Of a stretch of DNA of 64,000 nt, positions 17,201 to 25,749 are shown one piece after another (position 1 is the stretch's first letter; every line of letters begins with the position of its first letter). The notes under the pieces are model-generated. The model made no database searches, had not been told where the DNA came from, and was given only the letters and a program-made list of their open reading frames with translations. The stretch covers positions 3,224,001 to 3,288,000 of the forward strand of contig NZ_AP027041.1 in NCBI RefSeq assembly GCF_027924565.1, given 5' to 3'. The translations under genes were made by a program, and so were the position numbers. The DNA comes from Lysobacter auxotrophicus. Lineage in GTDB: Bacteria > Pseudomonadota > Gammaproteobacteria > Xanthomonadales > Xanthomonadaceae.

Positions 17201-18037
17201 ATGAACGATTCCGCTTCCCGTACCCCGACCGTCGCCTTCATCGGCGGCGGCAACATGGCCCGCAGCCTGATCGGCGGCCTCGTCGCGCGCGGCCGACCCG
17301 CCGACGCGATCCGCGTCGCCGAACCCGTCGCCGCACTGCGCGACGGCCTGCAGCAGGACTTCGGCGTGACCTGCGCCGAGCACGCCACCGCCGCGGCCGA
17401 AGGCGCCGACGTGTGGGTGCTGGCGGTCAAGCCGCAGGTGATGCGCGAGGTCAGCGCCGCACTGGTCCCGCTCGCGCAGGCAAGGCGCCCGCTGGTGGTG
17501 TCGATCGCCGCCGGCATCACCACCGCGCAGCTGGAGCGCTGGCTCGGCGGCGACCTGCCCGTCGTGCGCGCGATGCCGAACACGCCCGCGCTGCTCGGCG
17601 CCGGCATCACCGGCCTGTTCGCCAACGCGCGCACGTCCGACGCGCAGCGCGCCGATGCGGACGCGCTGCTCGACGCGGTCGGCCCGACGGTGTGGATCGA
17701 TGACGAGGCCACGATGGACGCGGTCACCGCCGTTTCGGGCAGCGGCCCGGCCTACGTGTTCCTGCTCGCCGAGGCGATGCAGGCGGCGGGCGTCGCGCAG
17801 GGCCTGTCGCCCGACGCCGCGCGCGCGCTCGTGCAGCAGACGCTGCTCGGCGCGGCGACGATGCTGGTCAAGCAGGCCGAACCCGCCGACGTGCTGCGCG
17901 CCCGCGTCACTTCGCCCGGCGGCACCACGCAGGCAGCGATCGAAACCTTCGAAGCGGGCGGTTTCCGCGAACTCGTCGGCCGCGCGATCGCCGCGGCGAC
18001 GCAGCGCGGCCGCCAGCTGTCCGCCGCGAACGACTGA
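17201..18037 (+). CDS. proC: Pyrroline-5-carboxylate reductase
   Basis: Last step of proline synthesis, reducing pyrroline-5-carboxylate with NAD(P)H. 278 residues from the ATG at 17201. The Rossmann motif FIGGGNMARSLIGGL is at the N-terminus; AVSGSGPAYVFLLAEAM and VTSPGGTTQAAIETFE are the C-terminal signatures. An upstream TTG at 17168 would add 11 unsupported residues. It lies between yggS and a DUF4426 lipoprotein gene 18 bases downstream, probably cotranscribed. Confidence 0.96.
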   Translation: MNDSASRTPTVAFIGGGNMARSLIGGLVARGRPADAIRVAEPVAALRDGLQQDFGVTCAEHATAAAEGADVWVLAVKPQVMREVSAALVPLAQARRPLVVSIAAGITTAQLERWLGGDLPVVRAMPNTPALLGAGITGLFANARTSDAQRADADALLDAVGPTVWIDDEATMDAVTAVSGSGPAYVFLLAEAMQAAGVAQGLSPDAARALVQQTLLGAATMLVKQAEPADVLRARVTSPGGTTQAAIETFEAGGFRELVGRAIAAATQRGRQLSAAND

Positions 18038-18055
18038 ACCCGACCGGAGCGAACC

Positions 18056-18553
18056 ATGCGCCACGTCCTCGCCTTGTCCCTGTCCGCCAGCCTCGCGCTC
18101 GCCGCCTGCGGCGGCAGCAGTGCACCGCCCGCGCCGCCTTCGCCGCCGTCGGGCGCGTCCGCAACGCAGGAGGCGGTCAGCCGCATCGGCGACGTCACGA
18201 TCCGCGCTTCCGCGATCCCGACCTCCAGCCTGAGCGAACAGGTCGCGCGCCAGTACGGCATCGCGCGCGGCGACGACACCGTGATGCTGCTCATCGGCGT
18301 GCGCCGTGGCGACAGCGCGCAGGAAACCGCATTGCCGGCGCAGATCATCGCCACCGCGACCGACCTGCGCGGCCGCAAGCACGTCATCGACATGCGCGAA
18401 CTGCGCAGCGGCGAAGGCGCGGCGGCGTTGCTCGATTACGTCGGCACGGTGGACGTGTCCCCGCCCGACACGTTGCGCTTCGACGTGCAGATCGTCCGCG
18501 AAGGCGGCGCGACCTCGCAGATGCAGTTCAGCCGGGATGTTTATCCGCGGTGA
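18056..18553 (+). CDS. DUF4426 family lipoprotein
   Basis: 165-residue predicted lipoprotein: signal peptide with lipobox LAAC, then a Gly/Ser/Ala/Pro linker and a compact domain of about 120 residues resembling DUF4426 (SLSEQVARQYGIARG and DDTVMLLIGVRRG). Function is unknown. It follows proC by 18 bases, a frequent neighbour pairing in Xanthomonadaceae and Pseudomonas. A repeat island begins right after its stop. Confidence 0.8.
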   Translation: MRHVLALSLSASLALAACGGSSAPPAPPSPPSGASATQEAVSRIGDVTIRASAIPTSSLSEQVARQYGIARGDDTVMLLIGVRRGDSAQETALPAQIIATATDLRGRKHVIDMRELRSGEGAAALLDYVGTVDVSPPDTLRFDVQIVREGGATSQMQFSRDVYPR

Positions 18554-18808
18554 TGGCGGCGTAGTGCAGCGAAGCGCCGGGACCATCGTCATCCCGGCGA
18601 AGGCCGGGACCCAGGCCCGTAACGCTCGGGCTCTCTCATGGTGGCGGAACACTGCCCGTTGGGACCGCGCTTGACCGGACACGAGAGCGACACACCGGGA
18701 ACATCGACATCCCGGCGAAGGCCGGGACCCAGGCCCGCAACGCACAGGCACCCTCATCTCGCAAACCACCTGCCGTCATTCCAGCGAAAGCTGAAACCCA
18801 TCTGCTCT

Positions 18809-18840
18809 TGTAGCCCGGGTAAGCGAAGCGCACCCGGGGT
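18809..18840 (+). repeat. Single GTAG-headed REP
   Basis: TGTAG head followed by CCCGGGT ... ACCCGGG stem. It is unpaired, unlike the other copies in the window, which come as inverted doublets. Confidence 0.7.
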
Positions 18841-19006
18841 TTCGTCGCACTGTCCCGTTGGGACCGCGCTTGACCGGGCACGAGAGCGACACAGCGCAAT
18901 ATCGTCATCCCGGCGAAGGCCGGGACCCAGGCCCGTATCACACGGGCACTCTCGTCTCGCAAACCACCTGCCGTCATTCCAGCGAAAGCTGGAACCCATC
19001 TGCTCT

Positions 19007-19086
19007 TGTAGCCCGGGTAAGCGAAGCGCACCCGGGGCGGAGGAGTGGTCGCGTCCCCGGGTGCGCTTCGCTTACCCGGGCTACAA
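19007..19086. repeat. GTAG-headed REP doublet (REPIN-like)
   Basis: Two GTAG-headed REPs in inverted orientation with a short spacer. It is nearly identical, including spacer, to the doublet at 33317-33398. Confidence 0.8.
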
Positions 19087-19097
19087 AGGCTGAGCGC

Positions 19098-19124
19098 TTG
19101 CTGTTGCTGTTGCTGTTGCTGTTG
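19098..19124 (+). repeat. GCTGTT hexamer array
   Basis: Perfect tandem run of the hexamer GCTGTT, about 4.5 copies over 27 bases, 12 bases after the REP doublet. A shorter, degenerate GTTGCT tract follows the matching doublet at 33.4 kb. Confidence 0.85.
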
Positions 19125-19294
19125 AACCGCCAATCAAATCACTAGCCCCAACGGGCGCCGCAAAGGGTGTACGGCGGTGAGCGCTGAGCCATGAAGTGAT
19201 GATCTGAAGAGCAACGGGAAAGCGTGGAACGTCCCTGGATCCCCGCCTTCGCGGGGATGACGATCAAGAGCGGAAGCGACGCGACGCGGCACGG

Positions 19295-19358
19295 CGAGAG
19301 CAAGAGCAAGAGCAAGAGCAAGAGCAAGAGCGAGAGCGAGAGCGAGAGCGAGAGCGAC
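19295..19358 (+). repeat. GAGCAA / GAGCGA hexamer array
   Basis: About five GAGCAA units pass into four GAGCGA units, 64 bases in total. It lies between two REP hairpins. Confidence 0.85.
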
Positions 19359-19503
19359 ATCAACATGGGTTCCAGCTTTCGCTGGAATGACGGTGAGGTT
19401 GTTCCGCCACCATGAGAGAGCCCGAGCGTTACGGGCCTGGGTCCCGGCTTTCGCCGGGATGACGATCAAGAGCAGGAGCGAAGCCTACGAGCGACGCGCA
19501 AGG

Positions 19504-19546
19504 CAAGAGCAGAGCAGAGCAAGAGCAGAGCAAGAGCAGAGCAAGA
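19504..19546 (+). repeat. AAGAGCAGAGC 11-mer array
   Basis: Tandem array of an 11-base unit built from AAGAGC and AGAGC, roughly four copies. It shares the GAGC core with the hexamer array 150 bases upstream and is followed directly by a REP hairpin. Confidence 0.8.
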
Positions 19547-19636
19547 TCAAAATGGGTTCCAGCTTTCGCTGGAATGACGGTGAGGTTGTTCCGTCGCCAG
19601 CCGCAACATGGGCAACGCCAAACCAGAAAGCGATCG

Positions 19637-20434
19637 TCACCGCCGCCCGGCCCACTCCCGTATCACCTTCGCCATCTCCCCCACCCCATCCGTCAGCGCT
19701 GCCGGGCCCGGTTGCAGGATGATCGGCGACTTGATCTCGTGCAGCTCGCCGTCGCGCACGGCGGGAATCGCGTCCCAGCCCGCGCGGGCGGCGACCTTTT
19801 CCGGGCGGAACTTCTTGCCGCACCACGACCCCAGGACGATGTCCGGCGCGCGTCGCACCACTTCGAACGGGTCTTCCAGAATGCGTTGCTTCGCCAGCGA
19901 TTCGGCCGCGCGCTCGGGGAAGATGTCGTCGCCGCCGGCGATGCGCACCAGTTCGGCGACCCACTGGATGCCGCTGATCAGCGGCTCGTCCCATTCCTCG
20001 AAATACACCTTCGGGCGCTGCGGCAACGTCGCGGCCCGCGCGGCGATGTCGTCGAGCCCGCGCGCGAGTCCATCCGCGTACGCGTTCGCGCGATCGGCCG
20101 CGCCGACCAGCGCGCCGAGGCGGCGCACGTAGTCGATGATGCCGTCCACGCTGCGGTGGTTGCTGATCCACACCTCGACGCCGTGGCGGATCAGCTCGCC
20201 GGCGATCTCCGCCTGGATGTCGGAAAACCCGATGACGAAGTCGGGCTTGAGCTTGAGGATCTCGCCGATCTTCGCGCTGGTGAACGCGCTGACTTTCGGC
20301 TTTTCCTTCCGCGCGATCGCCGGGCGCACGGTGAAACCGCTGATGCCGACGATGCGGTCCTGTTCGCCCAGCGCGTAAAGCGTTTCGGTCGGCTCCTCGG
20401 TGAGGCAGACGATGCGGCGCGGACCATGCGTCAT
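19637..20434 (-). CDS. Cobalamin/siderophore-type periplasmic binding protein homologue without signal peptide
   Basis: 265 residues with the BtuF-like periplasmic-binding fold (COG0614): RIVCLTEEPTETLYALGEQD at the start, then GISGFTVRP, ILKLKPDFVIGFSDIQAE, and SPIILQPGPAALTDG near the end. Unlike a true periplasmic BtuF it has no signal peptide with the ATG at 20434, which overlaps the stop of the upstream acetyltransferase (ATGA). No BtuC/BtuD genes are adjacent. It may act in the cytosol or in cobinamide/cobalamin handling; that is inference. It is last of the pdxH-acetyltransferase operon. Confidence 0.8.
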   Translation of the reverse strand: MTHGPRRIVCLTEEPTETLYALGEQDRIVGISGFTVRPAIARKEKPKVSAFTSAKIGEILKLKPDFVIGFSDIQAEIAGELIRHGVEVWISNHRSVDGIIDYVRRLGALVGAADRANAYADGLARGLDDIAARAATLPQRPKVYFEEWDEPLISGIQWVAELVRIAGGDDIFPERAAESLAKQRILEDPFEVVRRAPDIVLGSWCGKKFRPEKVAARAGWDAIPAVRDGELHEIKSPIILQPGPAALTDGVGEMAKVIREWAGRR

Positions 20435-20892
20435 CGCGGCGCTCCCGGCAGAAGCTTGCGGAAGTACACCACGCGCTCGGTTTCCTCGAATCCGTACGCC
20501 GCGTGCGCGGCGTGGCTTTGCAGGTTGTCGATCAGCGCGTCCGATGCGAGTTCGCTGCAGCCCTGCCCGCGCGTCCATTCCTCGACCGCCGCGACCAGCG
20601 CGCGACCGACGCCGCTGCGCCGCCAGGCTTCGACCACGTAGAGGCCTTCGAGGAAACCGACCGGCGAGGTTTCGGTGCCGTTGACGTAATCGCGGCGCAG
20701 GCCCGCTTCGGCGAAGGCGATAGCGCGGTCGTCCGCGTCGAACGCCAGCCACGTCGCCGCGTCGTCGCGCTGCAACTGCGCGCGAAGCTCGTCCAGCGTC
20801 TCGTCCGCATCCGGCCACAGCGCGATGCGCAGCGCGTGCCACGCCGCGACATCGCCTGCCGCCGCGCGACGCACCGCGACCGCGTCGCTCAC
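20431..20892 (-). CDS. GNAT acetyltransferase, aminoglycoside 6'-N-acetyltransferase (AAC(6')-I)-like
   Basis: 153 residues from a GTG at 20892 that overlaps the pdxH stop (GTGA). GNAT features: [12 protein letters not shown] near the N-terminus, the [20 protein letters not shown] strand, the acetyl-CoA loop [10 protein letters not shown], and [14 protein letters not shown] at the end. The combination matches chromosomal AAC(6')-I enzymes known from Stenotrophomonas and other gammaproteobacteria, which acetylate the 6'-amine of aminoglycosides. Whether this copy confers resistance or serves another substrate cannot be told from sequence. It is coupled on both sides to pdxH and the binding-protein gene. 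Confidence 0.83.
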   Translation of the reverse strand: MSDAVAVRRAAAGDVAAWHALRIALWPDADETLDELRAQLQRDDAATWLAFDADDRAIAFAEAGLRRDYVNGTETSPVGFLEGLYVVEAWRRSGVGRALVAAVEEWTRGQGCSELASDALIDNLQSHAAHAAYGFEETERVVYFRKLLPGAPR

Positions 20893-21491
20893 GGGAACAG
20901 CATCCGGCGATGCCAGTCGCCGGCGACGTCGCGCTCGTAGGCCTGGCGTTCGTGCAGACGGAAATTCGCGCCGTACCAGAATTCGATGGTGTCCGGCTTC
21001 ACGCGAAGTCCCGTCCAGCGCGGCGGACGCGGCACGTCGCGGCCTTCGAATTCGCGATCGGCCTGCGCCAGACGCTCCTCGAACTGCTCGCGCGCTTCCA
21101 GCGTTTCGGACTGTTTCGACGCCCACGCGCCGAGCTGGCTGCCACGCGGACGCGACGCGAAATACGCGTCGGCTTCCTCGTCGCTCACGATCTCGACCGG
21201 CCCTTCGATGCGCACCTGCACGCCGTCGCGCACGCGCGGCCAGTGGAACAGCAGCGCCGCATGCGGATTGGCCTGCAGTTCGCGGCCCTTGCGTCCGTCC
21301 AGGTGCGTGTAGAACACGAACCCGCGCGCGTCGTGCGCCTTGAGCAGCACCGTGCGCGCGGACGGTCGCGCGTCGAGGCTGGCGGTGGCAACCGTCATCG
21401 CGGTCCGGTCGGGCTCGCCGGCACGTTGCGCTTCGTCGAACAGCACGTCGAACGTGGCGAGGGCTTCTTTGAGCAGGTCGGGCGTGTCCAT
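20889..21491 (-). CDS. pdxH: Pyridoxamine 5'-phosphate oxidase
   Basis: FMN-dependent oxidase giving pyridoxal 5'-phosphate from PNP or PMP; 200 residues, the normal size. [19 protein letters not shown] is the FMN-binding region; [14 protein letters not shown] and the C-terminal [12 protein letters not shown] with a final RMLFP complete the family pattern. It heads a three-gene, overlap-coupled operon. A CACAAT box six bases before the ATG suggests a leaderless mRNA. Confidence 0.95.
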   Translation of the reverse strand: MDTPDLLKEALATFDVLFDEAQRAGEPDRTAMTVATASLDARPSARTVLLKAHDARGFVFYTHLDGRKGRELQANPHAALLFHWPRVRDGVQVRIEGPVEIVSDEEADAYFASRPRGSQLGAWASKQSETLEAREQFEERLAQADREFEGRDVPRPPRWTGLRVKPDTIEFWYGANFRLHERQAYERDVAGDWHRRMLFP

Positions 21492-21496
21492 TGCGC

Positions 21497-21503
21497 TATT
21501 GTG
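21497..21503. promoter_or_regulatory. Overlapping divergent -10 elements of pdxH and the glycerate-kinase-like gene
   Basis: Within seven bases lie TATTGT for the plus strand (then GGGCCG and ATG 21509) and CACAAT for the minus strand (then AGCGCA and ATG 21491). Both gaps are six bases. The start codons are only 17 bases apart, so both genes would share one melted region and have leaderless transcripts. Confidence 0.4.
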
Positions 21504-21508
21504 GGCCG

Positions 21509-22327
21509 ATGCCGCCCCGTGTGCACCCCGCCGCCGGATTCGACGCAGCGCTGGTGGCGCAGGTGCTGGACGACGCGCTCGCCTCCGGCGTGCGCATATA
21601 CGGCGTTTGCGGCCTGCAGGGCTCGGGGAAATCGACGCTGGCGAAGCAGGTCGCCGCGATGGCGCGTTCACGCGGCGTGCGCGTCGCGGTGCTGTCCATC
21701 GACGACATCTACCTGCGCCGTCGCGATCGCCTGCGCCTGGCGCGACAGGTCCATCCGCTGCTCGCCACACGCGGGCCACCGGGCACGCACGACGTAGCGC
21801 TCGGCTGCGACACGCTCGACGCCCTGCGTGCGGGCATGCCGGTCGCGTTGCCGCGGTTCGACAAACTCGCCGACACGCGCTTGCCGCCGTCGCGCTGGCG
21901 ACGTGTGGGGGCCGTGGATCTGGTGCTGTTCGAAGGCTGGTTCCTGTGCACGCCGCCGCAGGACGACGACGCCCTGCGCGATCCGGTCAACGCGATCGAA
22001 CGCGACGAAGACGCCGACGCGACGTGGCGCCGCTATTGCAACGACGCGCTCGCACGCGACTACCCCGCGCTGTGGTCGCGCATCGACCGGTTGCTGTTCC
22101 TGCAACCGCCGGACTTCGCCACGGTGCCGCAATGGCGATGGCAACAGGAGCAGGCCATGCAGGCGCGTCGCGCGGGATCGCGCGGCCTGGACCGTGCCGG
22201 CGTCGAGCGTTTCGTGGCCCTGTTCGAACGCGTGAGCCGACAGGCGCTGCGCACGCTGCCGGGCATCGCCGACCGGACCCTCCGGCTGGACGCGCAGCGG
22301 CGTCCCGTGGGCTGGGGCAGCGCTTAG
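21509..22327 (+). CDS. P-loop kinase resembling D-glycerate 3-kinase (GLYK/YggC type)
   Basis: 272 residues. Walker A G35-L-Q-G-S-G-K-S-T, then [20 protein letters not shown] and [10 protein letters not shown] are characteristic of the P-loop family containing plant D-glycerate 3-kinase, yeast Tda10 and bacterial YggC/YfdP-like proteins. The reaction is predicted as ATP-dependent phosphorylation of a small hydroxyl substrate, glycerate being the best-known one. ATG 21509 is preferred over an in-frame TTG at 21491 that would overlap pdxH. It is followed after 10 bases by aroK. Confidence 0.75.
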   Translation: MPPRVHPAAGFDAALVAQVLDDALASGVRIYGVCGLQGSGKSTLAKQVAAMARSRGVRVAVLSIDDIYLRRRDRLRLARQVHPLLATRGPPGTHDVALGCDTLDALRAGMPVALPRFDKLADTRLPPSRWRRVGAVDLVLFEGWFLCTPPQDDDALRDPVNAIERDEDADATWRRYCNDALARDYPALWSRIDRLLFLQPPDFATVPQWRWQQEQAMQARRAGSRGLDRAGVERFVALFERVSRQALRTLPGIADRTLRLDAQRRPVGWGSA

Positions 22328-22330
22328 AAT
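22325..22330 (+). promoter_or_regulatory. -10 element of aroK, leaderless geometry
   Basis: TAGAAT overlaps the stop codon of the upstream kinase gene and is seven bases before the aroK ATG. The -35 position has no clear match. The gap has no ribosome-binding sequence. Confidence 0.45.
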
Positions 22331-22337
22331 CGGTGGC

Positions 22338-22976
22338 ATGAACCCCGCGTCCAACCTCGTGCTCGTCGGCCCCATGGGCGCAGGCAAGACCTGCGTAGGA
22401 CGCCGCGTGGCCGAGCGCTTCGGGCTGCGGCTGGTCGACGCCGACCACGAGATCGAACGCCTCGCCGGCGTGAGCATCAACACGATCTTCGAAGTCGAGG
22501 GCGAAGCCGGCTTCCGGTCGCGCGAACGCGCGGTGCTCGCGGCCTTGCTGGCACAGGACGGCCTGGTGCTCTCCACCGGCGGCGGCGCGGTGCTCGATCC
22601 GGACAACCGCCGGCTCATGCGCGAACGCGGCTTCGTCGTGCACCTGGAGGTGAGCGTGGAACAGCAGCTCGCGCGCCTGGCCCGCGATCGCAGCCGCCCG
22701 CTGCTGGCACGCGGCGACCGCGAGCAGGTGCTGCGCGAGCTGTCGGCTCGGCGCGCACCGCTGTACGCCGAAGTGGCCGACCTGGTGTTCGACACCGACG
22801 CGCACGACAGCGCCGCCGCGGCCGACCTGCTGGTCGCCCAACTCGACGTCCGATGGCAGCGCGCGACCGACACGCCGGCTTCATCGGCGCCGGCGGGACA
22901 ATGCGCTGGCACGCTTCACTACGACGATGGCCCGCACACGCGGGGCCCCGCGTCCCCCACTCCGGAATTCCCATGA
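22338..22976 (+). CDS. aroK: Shikimate kinase
   Basis: ATP-dependent phosphorylation of shikimate. Walker [12 protein letters not shown], the DADHEIE substrate aspartate, FRSRE and [13 protein letters not shown] are all present. It has 212 residues, about 35 more than most AroK; the extra C-terminal part is Pro/Ala/Gly-rich, reads into the start of aroB and looks unstructured. aroB begins inside its stop codon (ATGA), so the two are translationally coupled as in many proteobacteria. Confidence 0.95.
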   Translation: MNPASNLVLVGPMGAGKTCVGRRVAERFGLRLVDADHEIERLAGVSINTIFEVEGEAGFRSRERAVLAALLAQDGLVLSTGGGAVLDPDNRRLMRERGFVVHLEVSVEQQLARLARDRSRPLLARGDREQVLRELSARRAPLYAEVADLVFDTDAHDSAAAADLLVAQLDVRWQRATDTPASSAPAGQCAGTLHYDDGPHTRGPASPTPEFP

Positions 22977-24079
22977 GCACCATGCGCACGGTCAAGGTCG
23001 ATGGCGAGGCGCGCTACGACATCTGCATCGGACCGAACCTGCTGGGCGATTCGACGCTGCTCGCGCACGCGCTGCGCGGACGGCACGCGTTGATCGTCAG
23101 CGACGGCAACGTTGCGCCGCTGTACGCCGATCGTGTCGAAGCCACGCTGCGCGCGGCGCGCCCGGCGCTGACGATCGCCTCCTTCGTGATCCCGCCGGGC
23201 GAACAGGAAAAGACGCTCGCCCGTTTCTGCCAGGCGCTGGACGCGCTCGCGCAGCTGTGCGCCACACGCGATGCGACGGTGATCGCGCTCGGCGGTGGCG
23301 TGGTCGGCGATCTGGCCGGTTTCGCCGCGGCGTGCTGGATGCGCGGCATCGACGTCGTGCAATTGCCGACGACCTTGCTGGCGATGGTGGATTCCTCCGT
23401 CGGCGGCAAGACCGCGGTGGACCTGCCCGCGGGCAAGAACCTCGTCGGCGCATTCCATCCGCCGCGCGCGGTGATCGCCGACACCACCACCCTTCGCACG
23501 CTGCCCGGGCGCGAGCTGCGCGCGGGCCTGGCCGAAGTGGTGAAGTACGGCGCGATCTTCGACGCCGAATTCCTCACCTGGCTGGAACACCACGCCGACG
23601 CGCTGCTCGCCGGCGACGACGCGGCGCTGTCGGAGGCCATCGCGCGTTCGTGCGAGTACAAGGCCGAGGTGGTTTCGCGCGATCCCTACGAGCACGGCGA
23701 GCGTGCGCTGCTGAACTTCGGCCACACCTTCGGCCACGCGATCGAGGCCGAACAGGGCTATGCCGGCGCCGGCAGCGCCGCGCTCAACCACGGCGAGGCG
23801 GTCGCGGTCGGCATGGTGCTGGCGGCGCGGCTGTCGGCGGCGCTGGGCCACGCGCCCGCCGCGGACACGCACCGGTTGCAGGCACTGCTGCAGCGGTTCG
23901 GACTTCCCACCGTGATCCCGGCGGGCCTGGAACCCGAAGCGCTGCTGGCGCGCATGCGGCTGGACAAGAAGGCCGAGGCGGCGGGGCTGCGCTTCGTGCT
24001 GTGGGAGCGCGCGGGGCTGGCAAAGATCGTGTCCGGCGTGCCGGACGACCGCGTCCTGGACGTGCTGCGCGGCCGCTGA
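22973..24079 (+). CDS. aroB: 3-dehydroquinate synthase
   Basis: NAD- and zinc-dependent second enzyme of the shikimate pathway; 368 residues. [16 protein letters not shown] binds NAD; the metal-ligand regions AEVVKYGAI and [11 protein letters not shown] are intact, and [19 protein letters not shown] is diagnostic. ATG 22973 overlaps the aroK stop by four bases. The ring-closing step complements aroK, one step apart from it in the pathway. Confidence 0.97.
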   Translation: MSTMRTVKVDGEARYDICIGPNLLGDSTLLAHALRGRHALIVSDGNVAPLYADRVEATLRAARPALTIASFVIPPGEQEKTLARFCQALDALAQLCATRDATVIALGGGVVGDLAGFAAACWMRGIDVVQLPTTLLAMVDSSVGGKTAVDLPAGKNLVGAFHPPRAVIADTTTLRTLPGRELRAGLAEVVKYGAIFDAEFLTWLEHHADALLAGDDAALSEAIARSCEYKAEVVSRDPYEHGERALLNFGHTFGHAIEAEQGYAGAGSAALNHGEAVAVGMVLAARLSAALGHAPAADTHRLQALLQRFGLPTVIPAGLEPEALLARMRLDKKAEAAGLRFVLWERAGLAKIVSGVPDDRVLDVLRGR

Positions 24080-24091
24080 CGGCGCCTCTCG

Positions 24092-24097
24092 TACAAT
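24092..24097 (+). promoter_or_regulatory. -10 element of the WGR gene, near-leaderless geometry
   Basis: TACAAT is eight bases before the ATG at 24106, leaving no room for a leader with a ribosome site. Confidence 0.4.
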
Positions 24098-24105
24098 CGC
24101 CTCCC

Positions 24106-24360
24106 ATGCGACTGCTCCTGCAACAACGGCCCGACGGCCGCGAAGCGCCCCGCTTCGTGCAACTCATGCTCCAGCCCGACCTGCTCGGCGGCTGGACGCT
24201 GGTGCGCGAAAGCGGCCAGATCGGCGGACGCAGCACGCTGCGGCGCGAACAGTTCCTCGACCAGGCCAGCGCCATGGCCGCGCTGGAATCGGCGCGCGAC
24301 CAGCAGCTCAAGCGCGGTTTCCAGCTGATGTTCGTGCAGGGCGCGGACGCGCCGAAGTAA
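24106..24360 (+). CDS. Small WGR-domain protein
   Basis: 84 residues, consisting of little more than one WGR domain: [26 protein letters not shown], then [16 protein letters not shown]. The domain is named for a Trp-Gly-Arg motif and occurs in PARPs and in MolR-like bacterial proteins, where it is thought to bind nucleic acid. Its role as a lone small protein is unknown. The order aroB - WGR - hemE is seen in Xanthomonadaceae as I recall it. It has its own likely promoter. Confidence 0.75.
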   Translation: MRLLLQQRPDGREAPRFVQLMLQPDLLGGWTLVRESGQIGGRSTLRREQFLDQASAMAALESARDQQLKRGFQLMFVQGADAPK

Positions 24361-24438
24361 CCCCGCCAGCCGGTCCATCCGGCCGCATGCAACAGTCCGG
24401 TGCGCCACGGCGCACCGCCCGCGCGCGGCGCCAGCCGC

Positions 24439-24444
24439 GATAAT
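24439..24444 (+). promoter_or_regulatory. Candidate -10 element of hemE
   Basis: GATAAT about 46 bases before the hemE ATG. The -35 match is weak. Confidence 0.35.
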
Positions 24445-24490
24445 GCCGCCCATTCCTGCGCCCCACGCGCTCCGCGTCGAAGGATCCACG

Positions 24491-25561
24491 ATGACCGCCA
24501 CGCCCCCGAAGAACGACCGTTTCCTGCGCGCCCTGCGGCGCGAGCCCGTCGACCGCACGCCCGTGTGGCTGATGCGCCAGGCCGGTCGCTACCTGCCGGA
24601 ATATCGCGCCACGCGCGCCGCCGCCGGCAGCTTCCTGGGCATGGCGAAGAATCCGGAGCTGGCCTGCGAGGTGACGCTCCAGCCGCTGCGCCGGTTCCCG
24701 CTGGACGCGGCGATCCTGTTCTCCGACATCCTCACCGTGCCCGACGCGATGGGCCTGGGGCTGTACTTCGTCGAAGGCGAAGGCCCGAAGTTCGAGCGCC
24801 CCGTGCGCACGCACGAGGACATCGCCCGGCTCGCCGTGCCCGACATGGACCGCGAGCTGCGTTACGTCACCGACGCGGTGCGCACGATCCGTCGCGAGCT
24901 CGACAACGCGGTGCCGCTGATCGGTTTCTCCGGCAGCCCGTGGACGCTGGCCTGCTACATGATCGAAGGCGGCGGCAGCGAGAACTTCTCGAAGGTGAAG
25001 GCGCTGGCGCTCAACGACCCGGCGGCGATGCACCAGCTGCTGGAGGTGGTGAGCGACGCGGTCATCGCCTACCTCGACGCGCAGCGCCAGGCCGGCGCGC
25101 AGGCGTTGCAGGTGTTCGACACCTGGGGCGGCGTGCTGTCGCCGTCGATGTACCGCGAGTTCTCGCTGCGTTACCTGAAGAAGATCGCGCAGGCGCTTCC
25201 GCGCGGCGACGAGAAGACCCCGCTGATCCTGTTCGGCAAGGGCAATGGCGCGTACCTGGAAGAACTGGCCGATACGGGCGCCGAAGGCGTCGGCATCGAC
25301 TGGACCGTCGGCCTGGGCGATGCCGCCCGTCGCACCGGCGGCAAGGTCGCGCTGCAGGGCAACCTCGATCCGGTGACGCTGTATGCGCAGCCGGAGGCGA
25401 TCCGTCGCGAAGTCGGTCGCGCGCTCGACGATTACGCGCACGGCAACGGCGGCTCGCGCGAGGGGCACATCTTCAACCTGGGCCACGGCATGTCGCCGGA
25501 CATGAGCCCGGACCATGTCGCCGCGCTGGTGTCGGCGGTGCACGAGTTGAGTGCGCGGTAG
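24491..25561 (+). CDS. hemE: Uroporphyrinogen decarboxylase
   Basis: Cytosolic haem-pathway enzyme converting uroporphyrinogen III to coproporphyrinogen III; 356 residues. [16 protein letters not shown] holds the substrate-binding arginines; [28 protein letters not shown] and HIFNLGHGM are diagnostic. The ATG at 24491 begins the conserved part; an in-frame ATG at 24443 adds 16 residues that overlap the -10 box. No other haem gene is adjacent. Confidence 0.97.
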   Translation: MTATPPKNDRFLRALRREPVDRTPVWLMRQAGRYLPEYRATRAAAGSFLGMAKNPELACEVTLQPLRRFPLDAAILFSDILTVPDAMGLGLYFVEGEGPKFERPVRTHEDIARLAVPDMDRELRYVTDAVRTIRRELDNAVPLIGFSGSPWTLACYMIEGGGSENFSKVKALALNDPAAMHQLLEVVSDAVIAYLDAQRQAGAQALQVFDTWGGVLSPSMYREFSLRYLKKIAQALPRGDEKTPLILFGKGNGAYLEELADTGAEGVGIDWTVGLGDAARRTGGKVALQGNLDPVTLYAQPEAIRREVGRALDDYAHGNGGSREGHIFNLGHGMSPDMSPDHVAALVSAVHELSAR

Positions 25562-25583
25562 TTCGACGCGCTGTGGTTTGAAG

Positions 25584-25625
25584 CCCTTCTCCCATCGGGA
25601 GAGGGGTTGGGGTGAGCGGCGGGGC
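25584..25625 (+). repeat. CTCTCCC-type palindromic repeat
   Basis: Short hairpin CTTCTCCCATCGGGAGAGG followed by a GGTTGGGGTGAGCGG tail. A near-identical copy lies at 40203-40244. In both places a GTAG-headed REP doublet follows after 30-40 bases, in the gap between convergent genes. Confidence 0.75.
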
Positions 25626-25655
25626 CAGCGGAAGCAGTTTCGGCGCTGAGGCGCG

Positions 25656-25737
25656 CTTTTGTAACCCGGGTAAGCGCAGCGCACCCGGGGTGGCGTGACC
25701 GGTCCCGGGTGCGCTTCGCTTACCCGGGCTACAAAAG
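25656..25737. repeat. GTAG-type REP doublet (REPIN-like)
   Basis: Inverted pair flanked by CTTTTGT and ACAAAAG; the left copy has a GTAA head and a CGCAGCG inner stem. It separates hemE from the convergent sensor kinase gene. Confidence 0.8.
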
Positions 25738-25749
25738 CCCGCGGAACGC

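Larger units (their letters stand above)
18580..19590. repeat. Approximately 1 kb island of REP-like hairpins
   Basis: No gene is supported in 18554-19636. The stretch holds at least ten short palindromes of related families: ATCCCGGCGAAGGCCGGGAC (near 18591, 18710 and 18907), TTCCAGCGAAAGCTGAAACC (near 18779, imperfect) and TTCCAGCGAAAGCTGGAACC (near 18978), an inverted ATCCCCGC type near 19240, and inverted copies near 19368, 19440 and 19555. They are interspersed with two GTAG-headed REP loci and three short tandem arrays listed separately. Parts are longer duplications: the block around 18640-18800 is similar to 18850-19000. Confidence 0.8.

Noticed and set aside
19098-19546. Tandem arrays considered as a CRISPR
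   Set aside because: Units are 6-11 bases with no spacers of unique sequence, and no cas genes are present.
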